A stretch of 64,000 nucleotides of DNA from Streptomyces monomycini (GTDB lineage Bacteria > Actinomycetota > Actinomycetes > Streptomycetales > Streptomycetaceae): contig NZ_JAFIQY010000002.1 in the NCBI RefSeq assembly GCF_022271435.1, positions 1 through 64,000 on the forward strand. The letters run 5' to 3'. Numbering within the stretch: the stretch's first letter is position 1; each line of letters starts with the position of its first letter. A program made the position numbers and the translations under genes. Positions 35,978 through 44,965 of the stretch are shown here, one piece after another. Under the pieces are notes generated by a model. The model was not told the DNA's origin. It did no database searches and was given only the letters and a program-made list of their open reading frames with translations.

Positions 35978-37339
35978 ATGACCGCTGACCTCTCGAAGAC
36001 GGCCTACGACCACCTGTGGATGCACTTCACCCGCATGTCGTCGTACGAGAACGCCCCCGTGCCGACGATCGTGCGCGGCGAGGGCACCGACATCTACGAC
36101 GACAAGGGCAAGCGCTACATCGACGGTCTGGCCGGCCTCTTCGTCGTCCAGGCCGGCCACGGCCGCGCCGAACTCGCCGAGACCGCGCTCAAGCAGGCCC
36201 AGGAACTGGCCTTCTTCCCCATCTGGTCGTACGCCCACCCCAAGGCCGTCGAGCTGGCCGAGCGGCTGGCCCACTACGCGCCCGGCGACCTGAACAAGGT
36301 CTTCTTCACCACCGGCGGCGGCGAGGCCGTCGAGACCGCGTGGAAGCTGGCCAAGCAGTACTTCAAGCTCACCGGCAAGCCCACCAAGCACAAGGTCATA
36401 TCGCGTGCGGTGGCCTACCACGGCACCCCGCAGGGCGCCCTGTCCATCACCGGACTGCCGGGCCTCAAGGCCCCGTTCGAGCCGCTGGTCCCCGGCGCGC
36501 ACAAGGTCCCGAACACCAACATCTACCGCGCGCCGCTCTTCGGCGACGACCCGGAGGCGTTCGGCCGCTGGGCCGCCGACCAGATCGAGCAGCAGATCCT
36601 CTTCGAGGGCCCGGACACCGTCGCCGCCGTCTTCCTGGAGCCGGTGCAGAACGCGGGCGGCTGCTTCCCGCCCCCGCCCGGCTACTTCCAGCGGGTCCGC
36701 GAGATCTGCGACCGGCACGACGTGCTGCTCGTCTCCGACGAGGTCATCTGCGCCTTCGGCCGCCTCGGCACGATGTTCGCCTGCGACAAGTTCGACTACG
36801 TACCGGACATGATCACCTGTGCCAAGGGCATGACCTCGGGCTACTCCCCCATCGGCGCCTGCATCATCTCCGACCGGCTGGCCGAGCCGTTCTACAAGGG
36901 CGACAACACCTTCCTGCACGGCTACACCTTCGGCGGCCACCCGGTCTCCGCCGCCGTCGCCTGCGCCAACCTCGACATCTTCGAGCGCGAGGGCCTCAAC
37001 CAGCACGTGCTGGACAAGGAGGACGCCTTCTTCTCGACCCTGAAGAGGCTCCACGACCTGCCCATCGTCGGTGACGTCCGCGGCAACGGGTTCTTCTACG
37101 GCATCGAACTCGTCAAGGACAAGACCACGAAGGAATCGTTCAACGACGAGGAGACCGAGCGCGTACTGTACGGCTTCCTCTCCAAGGCCCTCTTCGAGAA
37201 CGGTCTGTACTGCCGTGCCGACGACCGCGGCGACCCGGTCGTCCAGCTCGCCCCGCCGCTCATCGCCGACCAGCCGGTCTTCGACGAGATCGAGCAGATC
37301 CTGCGCGGCACGCTGACGGAGGCCTGGGCGAAGCTCTGA
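35978..37339 (+). CDS. Class III aminotransferase, putrescine/omega-amine type (SpuC-like)
   Basis: A 453-residue PLP enzyme with YIDGLAGLFVVQAGHGRAEL, VFFTTGGGEAVETAWKLA and VSDEVICAFGRLGTMFA, and the PLP lysine in CAKGMTSGYSPIGA. Its length and motifs fit the SpuC/omega-aminotransferase group, which transaminates putrescine or other terminal amines, often with pyruvate as acceptor, rather than the GabT group. It is co-transcribed with the Lrp/AsnC gene (2-bp gap). The resulting 4-aminobutyraldehyde would be oxidised by the divergent dehydrogenase. A long GC-rich hairpin follows the stop. Confidence 0.88.
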   Translation: MTADLSKTAYDHLWMHFTRMSSYENAPVPTIVRGEGTDIYDDKGKRYIDGLAGLFVVQAGHGRAELAETALKQAQELAFFPIWSYAHPKAVELAERLAHYAPGDLNKVFFTTGGGEAVETAWKLAKQYFKLTGKPTKHKVISRAVAYHGTPQGALSITGLPGLKAPFEPLVPGAHKVPNTNIYRAPLFGDDPEAFGRWAADQIEQQILFEGPDTVAAVFLEPVQNAGGCFPPPPGYFQRVREICDRHDVLLVSDEVICAFGRLGTMFACDKFDYVPDMITCAKGMTSGYSPIGACIISDRLAEPFYKGDNTFLHGYTFGGHPVSAAVACANLDIFEREGLNQHVLDKEDAFFSTLKRLHDLPIVGDVRGNGFFYGIELVKDKTTKESFNDEETERVLYGFLSKALFENGLYCRADDRGDPVVQLAPPLIADQPVFDEIEQILRGTLTEAWAKL

Positions 37340-37357
37340 CCCGTGCGGAACGGCGGC

Positions 37358-37414
37358 GCGGGCCCGGGGTCGAGGAGCGTGCGGCGAAAGGCCGCGGCCT
37401 CGCCCCGGGCCCGC
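37358..37414 (+). terminator. Terminator after the aminotransferase
   Basis: Perfect 12-bp arms GCGGGCCCGGGG and CCCCGGGCCCGC, extended by CGAGG/CCTCG with a single bulged T, starting 19 bp after the stop codon. Confidence 0.75.
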
Positions 37415-37819
37415 GGTCCGGTCCGGTCCGGGACTCCGGGCTTGTCGCGTCCACCCGCCCACCTGCCGGTACGTGCGTGCCCGCGCAGCAGGCTCGCGCG
37501 CCCGCCCGCGATGCGCGCACGGCCCCGAACTCACGGTCCCGTACGCCCTCCGAGCAGGCGCGGCCCCCTGGCGAGCGCGGGCTCCGGGCGCCGGCCTCCC
37601 CTTCCCCCCGCACACCCCGCACCTCCCGCGGCCCCTCCCCGCTCCCCCTTCGCCCAGGTTCTTCATATAAGCGGCCATTTGAGTGAACCTGGGCCGTGGT
37701 GCGCGGCGAGCGCCGAATACCGAGGGTCGCCACTCCTTACCGTGCCAGTGACCGATACCCTCCATGGTCGTTCACCCGGTTGGGGGAACGATCGGACGCG
37801 ACGAGCATGAGGTGCGCAG
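37415..37819. other. Non-coding interval before the ABC gene pair
   Basis: About 400 bp without a supportable gene. Apart from the inverted repeat at 37663-37693 and the ribosome site GAGG (37809-37812) of the next gene, no repeat, RNA or operator is recognised. Confidence 0.6.
37663..37693. promoter_or_regulatory. Inverted repeat flanking a TATAAG promoter-like box
   Basis: CCCAGGTTC (37663-37671) and GAACCTGGG (37685-37693) are perfect 9-bp arms separated by 13 bp that contain TTCATATAAGCGG. The site is 127-157 bp upstream of the ABC ATPase gene. An operator overlapping a -10 box is the simplest reading. Confidence 0.5.
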
Positions 37820-38551
37820 ATGGTGGCCCCACCTGACAACGACGTTCTCTGGGCGCGCGGCCTGCACCACACATACGCCGGCTCCCCCGCGCTCACCGGG
37901 GTTTCCCTCGGTGTCCGCGAGGGCGAGATCCTCGCCGTCACCGGTCCGCGCGGCTGCGGCAAGACGACTCTCCTGCGGTGCCTTTCCGGCCAACTTGCCC
38001 CGGACAGCGGCGAGATCTGGTTCAACAGTTCACCTGTGCACACGCTCTCCCCGCTCAGCCGTGAACGGCTGCGCCTGGACCGGTTCGGCTGGGTCGACAC
38101 CGAACCGCACCTCGTCCCCGAACTGTCCGCCTGGGAGAACGCCGCCCTCCCCCTGCTGCTGCGCGGCGTCGGTCACCGCGAAGCCAAGCAGACCGCCGGC
38201 GAGTGGCTGGACCGCCTCGACGTGGGCCGGTGCGCCCGCCAACGCCCCGGCCGCCTCGACCAGTCGCAGCGCCAGCGCATCGCCGTCGCCCGCGCCCTGG
38301 CCTGCGCGCCGCGTGTCCTGTTCGCCGACGAGCCCACCGCGCCGCTGCACCGCGCCGACGCCGCCCAGGTCCTGCGCGCCATCACCACGGCTGCCCGCTC
38401 CCACGACATCACGGTCGTCCTCGCCACCCACGAGCCCGAGGCCGAGACGCTCGCCGACCGCACCGTGGCACTCCTCGACGGCCGTCGCGTCGGCCCCAAG
38501 GCCCCCGCCCCCGAGAAGGAAAGCAGGGCAGAGTGCTCGCTCTCCGTCTGA
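37820..38551 (+). CDS. ABC transporter ATP-binding protein (LolD/MacB-like) with divergent signature
   Basis: A 243-residue ABC ATPase. Walker A is GPRGCGKTTL and Walker B is VLFADEPTAPLHRAD, followed by a LATHEPEAE switch. The LSGGQ signature is replaced by RLDQSQRQRIAVARAL, so the usual Ser-Gly-Gly is missing, which may lower or abolish classical ATP sandwich function. The next gene overlaps it by 19 bp and encodes its likely membrane partner. Relatives act in lipoprotein release or peptide export. The ATG at 37820 has GAGG 7 nt upstream. Confidence 0.82.
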   Translation: MVAPPDNDVLWARGLHHTYAGSPALTGVSLGVREGEILAVTGPRGCGKTTLLRCLSGQLAPDSGEIWFNSSPVHTLSPLSRERLRLDRFGWVDTEPHLVPELSAWENAALPLLLRGVGHREAKQTAGEWLDRLDVGRCARQRPGRLDQSQRQRIAVARALACAPRVLFADEPTAPLHRADAAQVLRAITTAARSHDITVVLATHEPEAETLADRTVALLDGRRVGPKAPAPEKESRAECSLSV

Positions 38552-39744
38552 CCCTCGGGGCCCACCCCCTCGTCCTGCTGCGCCGCCTGCTCGTGGCCGC
38601 CGCCTCCGCGGGCACCGGCTTTCTCCTGCTGGCCGTCCTCGGCCACGCCGCCGCCCACCCGGCGTCGGCCGCGGACGCCTTCGTACGCCTGCTCTGGTGT
38701 GCCGTCCCGGTCGCGGCCACCACTCAGCTCGCCGTGTCCGCGGCCCGTACCGACCCCGCGACCCGGCCTCAACGGGGCATGTCCGCCGCCGGGTTGGGGC
38801 CGGCCCGGCTGACCCTGATCGCCGCCACCTCCACCGCCGTCTCCTGCGTCCTGGGCAGCTTCTGCGCGCTGCTCGTCTTCCTGGCGCTCCGTGGTGACCT
38901 GGGCGGCGCGCCCGCCACCGATTCCGCCACCCGGCTCCTCGGCGCGGGCCACGCCCTCCCGCCGGCCGGCACGTTGCTGCTGCTCGCCGTCGTCCCCCTG
39001 GTCGCCTCGGGCACGACCGCGGTCGTCCTGCGCCCCCGCAAGGACGCCCGCGGCGGCCGGCGCGGCGCCCGGGCGGCCGCCGGAACCGGCGAGCCCCTCA
39101 CGGCGATGGAGACCAACAGTTCGCGTTCCGCCATGCCCGCCGCGCTCCCGTGGGGGATCACCCTGACGGCGGCCGGCCTCGCCCTGGAGACGTACGTCAG
39201 CCGGGGCGCCGCCGACGCCGACGCGCTCCTCCCGTTGCCCGAACGCCTCGTCGGCAGCCCGCCGGGTGTCCTGGCGGGCTGGGCGCTGTCCACCCTCGGC
39301 CTGGTCCTGGCGGGCCCCGGCCTGACGCAGCTGTCCGGCCGGCTGCTCGCCGCCGGCCGCCCAGGCGCCGTCCGCCTCCTCGCGGGCCGGGTCCTCCAGG
39401 AGGAGTCCCGGCGCATCGGCCGTCCGCTCGGCGTGCTCTGCGCGGTCGCCTCCGGCACGTACGCGGCGGTGCAGGTGTACGAAGCCGCCCCCGCCCGGCC
39501 GCTCGGGCCCCTCACCGGGCTGGGCGCGGCCCTCGTCCTGGCCTGCGTCACCGCCAGCGCCCTCACGGCGGCCCTGGAAGCCCGCTGGGCCCGTACGCAC
39601 ACCACCGCCGCCCTCCGCCGCCTCGGTACGCCCCGCTCCCTCCTGCACCGCGCCGCCGCTCTCCGCGTCCTGGCCCTTCTTGCCGTCCTGGCCCCCTTGA
39701 CCTGGGCCATCGCGGAACTCGCCGCCCTGCCTCTGCTCCCCTGA
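38533..39744 (+). CDS. ABC transporter membrane subunit (FtsX/MacB-like permease)
   Basis: A 403-residue integral membrane protein with about seven to eight hydrophobic segments, including LLVAAASAGTGFLLLAVLGHA, TLLLLAVVPLVASGTTAVVL and the C-terminal AALRVLALLAVLAPLTWAIA. Its position directly after, and overlapping, the ABC ATPase gene makes it the partner permease. No FtsX-type extracellular domain is obvious, so the transported substrate is unknown. The GTG at 38533 is the start that lies inside the ATPase 3' end; the open frame upstream of it is an antiphase shadow of the ATPase gene. Confidence 0.75.
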   Translation: MLALRLTLGAHPLVLLRRLLVAAASAGTGFLLLAVLGHAAAHPASAADAFVRLLWCAVPVAATTQLAVSAARTDPATRPQRGMSAAGLGPARLTLIAATSTAVSCVLGSFCALLVFLALRGDLGGAPATDSATRLLGAGHALPPAGTLLLLAVVPLVASGTTAVVLRPRKDARGGRRGARAAAGTGEPLTAMETNSSRSAMPAALPWGITLTAAGLALETYVSRGAADADALLPLPERLVGSPPGVLAGWALSTLGLVLAGPGLTQLSGRLLAAGRPGAVRLLAGRVLQEESRRIGRPLGVLCAVASGTYAAVQVYEAAPARPLGPLTGLGAALVLACVTASALTAALEARWARTHTTAALRRLGTPRSLLHRAAALRVLALLAVLAPLTWAIAELAALPLLP

Positions 39745-39863
39745 CCGCTGACCTGCCACCGCGCCGCCCGCCTCCCGGCCCTCGCCGCCGGGCCCAGGCA
39801 CTTCCCACCGCGCCGCCCGCCGTCCCGGCCCTCACCGCCGGGCCCAGGCCGCGCCCGCCTACG

Positions 39864-41099
39864 ATGTCGGGCGTGCAGCCGAACTCCGAGTCCCCCGCGC
39901 CCCATCGCCCCGTCGAGCGGTCGCCGCACCGCCGTGACGACCGCGAGATCGAGACGCTCGCCGCATTCGACCGGGTACTGGCCTCGGGCAGTCTGCGCGG
40001 CTACCGCGTCCAGTCCCTCGACCTGACCGGCCGCACGGCCGCCCTGCTCGGCACGCCGGCCTCGGACGCCGTCTTCCTCGGCTGCCGGATGGCACCGGAG
40101 GCTGTCGCGAGCGTGCGGGCGGACGGCGCCCTGGTCTTCCCGCCGATACCGAATCTGCCGTTCGACCCGTACCGCGGCAGCCTCTACTCGCCCGACGAAC
40201 TCTTCGCAGCCCTCGACACCGACGCCGGTTACGCGGCGACCCCCGACGCCCTGGCCTACGCCTGGTACCAGTCGACCATGTCGGACGGCGACATCTTCGC
40301 CTCGATGCTGCGCAGCATCCACGACGACGCCGTCTCGGACGCCCTGGACGAGCACCTCACCGGTGCCCGCGTCGTCGGCATCATGGGCGGGCACGCGCTG
40401 GAGCGCGGTTCCGGCGCGTACGAAGGCGCGGCCCGGCTGGGACGCCGGCTCGCCCGGGCCGGTCTGACGGTCGCCACGGGCGGCGGCCCGGGCGCGATGG
40501 AGGCCGCGAATCTCGGCGCCTACAGCGCGCCCTTCGACGACACCATGCTGGCCGAGAGCCTCGCGCTCCTCGCCAAGGTGCCGCGGTTCGGCCCCTCGGT
40601 GACGGACTGGGCGCGGGCCGCCTTCGAGGTACGGGACCGCTGGCCGGACGGCGGCGACTCGGTCGGCATCCCCACCTGGTTCTACGGGCACGAGCCGCCG
40701 AACGCCTTCGCGGCCCATGTCGCCAAGTACTTCGTCAACGCGGTCCGCGAGGACGGCCTCCTGGCGCGCTCCAACGCCGGAGTGATCTTCCTGCCCGGCG
40801 CGGCGGGCACCGTGCAGGAGATCTTCGACAACGCGACCCCGAACTACTACGGGTCGCGGGGCGAACCGACCCCGATGGTGCTCGTCGACCGTGCCCACTG
40901 GACCGAGCGGCTGCCCGCCTGGCCGCTGCTGCAGGCGCTCGCCGCGGAACGCGCCATGTCCGACAAGATCGCTCTGGTCGACTCGGTGGAAGAGGCCCCG
41001 GAAGCGCTGGCCCGCCTCGGCGGAACCCCGGGCCCCGGCCCCGCGGCATCTGCTCGACCGTCCGAGGCAACTCACGCCCCCGAAACCACGTCTCGCTAG
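39864..41099 (+). CDS. LOG-family (TIGR00730-like) Rossmann-fold protein
   Basis: A 411-residue protein with the LOG motifs GGGPGAMEAANLGAY and PGAAGTVQEIF (classically PGGxGTxxE; here the second Gly is Ala). Short LOG proteins are cytokinin riboside 5'-monophosphate phosphoribohydrolases and the longer bacterial relatives (YgdH/PpnN-like) cleave nucleotides. The extra N-terminal ~170 residues place this among the long forms, so a nucleotide 5'-monophosphate nucleosidase is the best guess. The ATG at 39864 begins the conserved part; upstream sequence in frame is Pro/Arg-rich and non-coding in character. Confidence 0.78.
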   Translation: MSGVQPNSESPAPHRPVERSPHRRDDREIETLAAFDRVLASGSLRGYRVQSLDLTGRTAALLGTPASDAVFLGCRMAPEAVASVRADGALVFPPIPNLPFDPYRGSLYSPDELFAALDTDAGYAATPDALAYAWYQSTMSDGDIFASMLRSIHDDAVSDALDEHLTGARVVGIMGGHALERGSGAYEGAARLGRRLARAGLTVATGGGPGAMEAANLGAYSAPFDDTMLAESLALLAKVPRFGPSVTDWARAAFEVRDRWPDGGDSVGIPTWFYGHEPPNAFAAHVAKYFVNAVREDGLLARSNAGVIFLPGAAGTVQEIFDNATPNYYGSRGEPTPMVLVDRAHWTERLPAWPLLQALAAERAMSDKIALVDSVEEAPEALARLGGTPGPGPAASARPSEATHAPETTSR

Positions 41100-41148
41100 T
41101 CAGGTAATGCACAGGTAAAACCAGGCAGTGCGCGAAACGGAGTTCTTG

Positions 41149-42150
41149 GTGCTCATCGGTCTTCTGACGGCGGTAGCGGCCTCGGCCTGCTACGGCACGG
41201 GGTCGGTCCTGCAAGCGGTGGGATCCCGCAAGTCCGCGCGCCGGGAGGCGGCCGCCGCGTCCACCACCGGCGTCACCGCACACGGCGGGCCCAGTCTCTC
41301 CTCCACCGCCAAGGCGGCCGTGACCTGGGAGTTCATGGTCGGCACGGTGCTGGACTTCGTGGGCTTCGGCCTCGGCGCGCTGGCCGCCCGGCTGCTGCCG
41401 CTCTTCCTCTCGCAGACCGTCATCAGCGCCAACCTCGTGATCACCGCCGTCCTCAGCATCAAGCTGCTCGGCATCCGGCTGAACGGGCGCGAGTGGGTCT
41501 CCATCGGCGTGGTCTGCTCGGCGCTGGTCCTGCTGGCCACCGCTGCCGGGCCGGAGGGCGGCGGTGACGCTTCGACGACCACCCACTGGTGGCTGCTGAT
41601 CGCCTCGGTCGCGCTGATCGGCGGTGGCACGCTGGCCGTCCGGCTGCTCGGCAGCCGCGCCGCGATCCTCGCCGGCCTGCTGTCCGGCCTGGGCTTCGGC
41701 GCGCTCGGGGTCGGGGTGCGCGTACTGAACGGCGTCGACCCGTTCCACCTGCCCACACTCCTGGCGGACCCGGCGCTCTACGCCATTCTGGTCGCCGGTA
41801 TCGGCGGTATGTACCTGCACACGGTGGCCCTCCAGATCGGTTCGGTCAACGGCGCCACGGCGGCGCTGGTGGTGGGCGAGACGGTGGTGCCGGGCATCCT
41901 CGGCGTGCTGTGGCTCGGCGACTCCTCCCGGCCCGGCTTCGCCTGGATGGCGGTGCTCGGCTTCGTCGTGGCGGTGGCCGGTGCCGTCGCGGTCGCCTGG
42001 TTCGGCGAACCGGAGGACGGCGGCGCGACCGATACGGCGAGCGGACCGGCGGCCGTACCGGCTCCCGCGGAGGAAGCGAAGACGCTGGACGGGCCGTCGG
42101 CCGGGAGCGACGCACGGACCACGGCGGGCAGCCGCACCAGCTCCTCGTAG
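41149..42150 (+). CDS. DMT-superfamily membrane transporter
   Basis: About 333 residues with nine to ten hydrophobic segments (for example LIGLLTAVAASACYGTGSVL, TVISANLVITAVLSIKLLGI, GFAWMAVLGFVVAVAGAVAV) and a hydrophilic Ala/Ser/Thr-rich tail, typical of drug/metabolite (EamA-like) exporters found in actinobacteria. CGGAG at 41138-41142 supports the GTG at 41149; the GTG at 41128 would add seven residues and has a weaker site. The substrate cannot be inferred. It lies 49 bp after the LOG gene and converges on the thiamine transporter genes. Confidence 0.78.
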   Translation: MLIGLLTAVAASACYGTGSVLQAVGSRKSARREAAAASTTGVTAHGGPSLSSTAKAAVTWEFMVGTVLDFVGFGLGALAARLLPLFLSQTVISANLVITAVLSIKLLGIRLNGREWVSIGVVCSALVLLATAAGPEGGGDASTTTHWWLLIASVALIGGGTLAVRLLGSRAAILAGLLSGLGFGALGVGVRVLNGVDPFHLPTLLADPALYAILVAGIGGMYLHTVALQIGSVNGATAALVVGETVVPGILGVLWLGDSSRPGFAWMAVLGFVVAVAGAVAVAWFGEPEDGGATDTASGPAAVPAPAEEAKTLDGPSAGSDARTTAGSRTSSS

Positions 42151-42165
42151 CACTTCGTGTAGCGC

Positions 42166-42183
42166 GGGCGCGGGCATGCGCCC
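42166..42183. terminator. Possible bidirectional terminator
   Basis: GGGCGC and GCGCCC arms with a 6-nt loop in the 49-bp gap between the convergent DMT transporter and ABC ATPase genes. Confidence 0.35.
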
Positions 42184-42199
42184 CCACGGTGGGCGTCCC

Positions 42200-43258
42200 T
42201 CAGCGGTTCAGGACCACGACGTCCTCGGCCGCGAAGGTGACGCCCACCGACTCACCGTCCTGCGGGGCGTCCCGCAGCGCGCAGGCCGCCTCCACCTGCG
42301 GTCCGGTGTCCGGCTGGAGGAGCAGGGCGACATGGGTACCGCGGAAGGTACGGGCCGCTACCGTGCACGGCAGTCCGTCCGCGGCAGCCGTGATCCCCAC
42401 CCCGGCCGGGCGCACCAGCAGGCGGCACGGGCCGTCCGGCGTGCCGTCCGGTACGGGGGCCTTGCCCCACGGGGTGTCGGCGGCCCCGCCCCGCACGGTC
42501 GCCTCCACCACGTTGTCGAAGCCCAGGAAGCGGGCGACGAACTCGGTGGCGGGACGCTGCCAGACCTCCAGCGGAGTCCCGCTCTGCGCGATCCGCCCCT
42601 CCTGCATGACCACCACCCGGTCGGCCAGCGCGAAGGCTTCACCCTGGTCGTGCGTCACGGCCAGTACGGTCGTCCCCAGCTCGCCGAAGACTCTCCGCAG
42701 CTCGACGACCAGGCGCTCCCGCAGGCCGCGGTCGAGCTGGCCGAGCGGCTCGTCCAGCATCAGCAGCCGTGGCCGCGGCGCGAGGGCGCGGGCCAGCGCC
42801 ACCCGCTGCTGTTCGCCACCGGACAGCGCCGCCACCGCGCGCCGCTGGGCCCCGGGCAGGCCGACCAGGTCCAGGAGCTCGGCCACCGTACGCTCCTGTT
42901 CGGCACGCGAGGCGCCGCGCATGCGCAGGCCGAAGGCCACGTTCCCGCCGACGTCGCGCTGCGGGAAGAGCTGGTGGTCCTGGAACATCAGCCCGACGCC
43001 ACGGCGGTGTGTGGGCACGCCCGACTGGTCCCGTCCTTCCAGGAAGACGCGCCCCGCGTCGGCGGCTTGTAGCCCCGCCACGACCCGCAGAAGCGTGGAC
43101 TTGCCGCTGCCGCTGGGCCCCAGTACGCACACGATCTCCTGCGCGGCGACGCTCAGGCCGACCGCGTCCAGCGCCGGCGGCTGCCCGGTACGGAAGCGGA
43201 CGGTGACGCCGTCCAGCCGCAGCAGTGCCTCGTCCGCCGGGTCCGCGTGTTCCGCCAT
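42200..43258 (-). CDS. thiQ: Thiamine ABC transporter ATP-binding protein (ThiQ-like)
   Basis: A 352-residue ABC ATPase with Walker A GPSGSGKSTL, signature LSGGEQQRVALARAL, Walker B LLMLDEPLGQLD and switch VTHDQGEAFALAD, followed by a ~110-residue C-terminal TOBE-like extension (ThiQ of enterobacteria is ~230 residues, so this is the long, FbpC-like form). Assignment to thiamine comes from the operon: a ThiB-like binding protein, a fused permease and a TPP riboswitch. It directly follows the permease stop with no gap. Confidence 0.85.
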   Translation of the reverse strand: MAEHADPADEALLRLDGVTVRFRTGQPPALDAVGLSVAAQEIVCVLGPSGSGKSTLLRVVAGLQAADAGRVFLEGRDQSGVPTHRRGVGLMFQDHQLFPQRDVGGNVAFGLRMRGASRAEQERTVAELLDLVGLPGAQRRAVAALSGGEQQRVALARALAPRPRLLMLDEPLGQLDRGLRERLVVELRRVFGELGTTVLAVTHDQGEAFALADRVVVMQEGRIAQSGTPLEVWQRPATEFVARFLGFDNVVEATVRGGAADTPWGKAPVPDGTPDGPCRLLVRPAGVGITAAADGLPCTVAARTFRGTHVALLLQPDTGPQVEAACALRDAPQDGESVGVTFAAEDVVVLNR

Positions 43259-44965
43259 CTAAAACTCTCCGGACTGATCGGTACGGATGCGCTCCAGCGC
43301 CAGCAGCGCGCCCGCGCACACCACCATCAAGATCGTGGACAGTGCCATCGCCTGCCCGTAGTTGAGTTCTCCGGCGCGTCCCAGCAGCCGTGCGACGGCC
43401 ACCGGCAGCGTCGGGTTGTCCGGCCGCGCGATGAAGACCGTCGCGCCGAACTCACCCAGCGACACGGCGAAGGCGAAGCCCGCGGCGACCAGCAGGGCCC
43501 GCCGCACCAGCGGCAGGTCGACCTCGCGCCACACCCGCCAGGGCGAGGCTCCCAGCACCGCGGCCGCTTCCCGCAGCCGCTCGTCCACCGCGCGCAGCAC
43601 GGGCAGCATGGTCCGTACGACGAAGGGCACTCCGACCAGCGCCTGCGCCAGTGGCACCAGCCACCACGAGGACCGCAGGTCGAGCGGCGGCTCATCAAGA
43701 GTGATCAGAAATCCAAAGCCGACGGTCACGGCTGAAACCCCGAGGGGCAGCATCAGCAAGGCATCGAAACCCCGCACCAGCCGGCCGCCCCGCTTCGTCA
43801 GCGCGGCAGCGGCCAGCCCGCCCACCACCAGGGCGATCAGCGTGGCGGCGGCCCCGTAGGCGAGCGAGTTCCACAGGGCGTTCAAGGGGGCGACGGCGAA
43901 GGTGCTGTCCATGGAGGCAGCGGATTGCAACGCCCGGTAGAACGTGAATCCGTAACCGTCCGGCCCGGCGAAGGACCGTTCGATCAGCACCGCCAGCGGC
44001 ACCACCAGCAGCAGCACGATCACGACGAGCGTCCCCCACAGAAGCGCCCACTGGCCGGCGCCGCGCGGCCGCCGCACCGTCTGCGCCGGGTCGACGAGCG
44101 TGAGGGCGGCCTCCCGCCGCCGTACGGTCCAGGCGTGCAGGGCCAGCAGCGCCAGCACGGCGGCGAACTGGAGCAACGTGAGAACGGCAGCGGTCGGCAG
44201 GTCCAGGAAGTCGGCGGTCTGCCGGTAGATCTCCACCTCCAGTGTGGAGAACGTCGGCCCGCCGAGGATCTGCACCACACCGAAGGAGGTGAAGGTGAAG
44301 AGGAAGACCATCAGTGCGGCGGCCGCGACGGCCGGCCCCAGGGCGGGCAGCGTCACCCGCCGCCAGGCGCCCCAGCGGGACGCCCCGAGCACCCGGGCCG
44401 CCTCCTCCTGCCGAGGGTCGAGCTGCCCCCAGAGGCCGGACACGGTCCGTACGACCACGGCGTAGTTGAAGAAGACGTGCGCCAGCAGGATCGCCCACAC
44501 CGACGTGTCCAGCCGTACGCCCCACAGGTCGTCCAGTACCCCGCCGCGCCCGACCAGCGCCAGGAACGCCGACCCGACGACCACCGTCGGCAGGACGAAC
44601 GGCACCGCGACCACGGACCGCAGCAGCTTCTTTCCGGGGAATTCGAAGCGCGCGAAGACATACGCGCCGGGGAGCGCGATCAGCAGCGTGAGCCCGGTCG
44701 AGGCCGCCGCCTGCCAGACGGTGAACCACAGGACGTGCAGGACGTCCGGGTCGGAGAGCACTTCTCCGGCCCGGCCGAGCTGCCACCGGCCGCCGTCCTT
44801 CAGCCCGCGCCCGACGATCGCGGCGACCGGGTAGGCGAAGAACAGCGCGAAGAAGGCGAGCGGCAGCGCCATCAGGGCGAGCCGGGTGGCCGTTCCCCGC
44901 GCGCGGCGCGCCCGCCCCTGGCGGCCGGTTACTTCAGAACGAGCGAGGACCACTGCTTGATCCAC
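43259..44965 (-). CDS. thiP: Thiamine ABC transporter permease (ThiP-like, two fused permease domains)
   Basis: A 568-residue protein with two binding-protein-dependent permease domains in tandem. Each has its own EAA loop: EEAARVLGASRWGAWRRVTLP in the first half and REAAAVLGASPWRVWREVDLP in the second. About twelve membrane segments are expected, as in ThiP and FbpB. The frame opens at GTG 44965, overlapping the binding-protein gene by 37 bp. This start lacks a visible ribosome site, so an internal start nearer the first helix is possible. Confidence 0.86.
   Translation of the reverse strand: MDQAVVLARSEVTGRQGRARRARGTATRLALMALPLAFFALFFAYPVAAIVGRGLKDGGRWQLGRAGEVLSDPDVLHVLWFTVWQAAASTGLTLLIALPGAYVFARFEFPGKKLLRSVVAVPFVLPTVVVGSAFLALVGRGGVLDDLWGVRLDTSVWAILLAHVFFNYAVVVRTVSGLWGQLDPRQEEAARVLGASRWGAWRRVTLPALGPAVAAAALMVFLFTFTSFGVVQILGGPTFSTLEVEIYRQTADFLDLPTAAVLTLLQFAAVLALLALHAWTVRRREAALTLVDPAQTVRRPRGAGQWALLWGTLVVIVLLLVVPLAVLIERSFAGPDGYGFTFYRALQSAASMDSTFAVAPLNALWNSLAYGAAATLIALVVGGLAAAALTKRGGRLVRGFDALLMLPLGVSAVTVGFGFLITLDEPPLDLRSSWWLVPLAQALVGVPFVVRTMLPVLRAVDERLREAAAVLGASPWRVWREVDLPLVRRALLVAAGFAFAVSLGEFGATVFIARPDNPTLPVAVARLLGRAGELNYGQAMALSTILMVVCAGALLALERIRTDQSGEF

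Noticed and set aside
41589..43262. 557-codon forward open frame across the DMT/thiQ boundary
   Set aside because: It overlaps two well-supported genes in other frames and is Arg/Ser/Pro-rich shadow coding.
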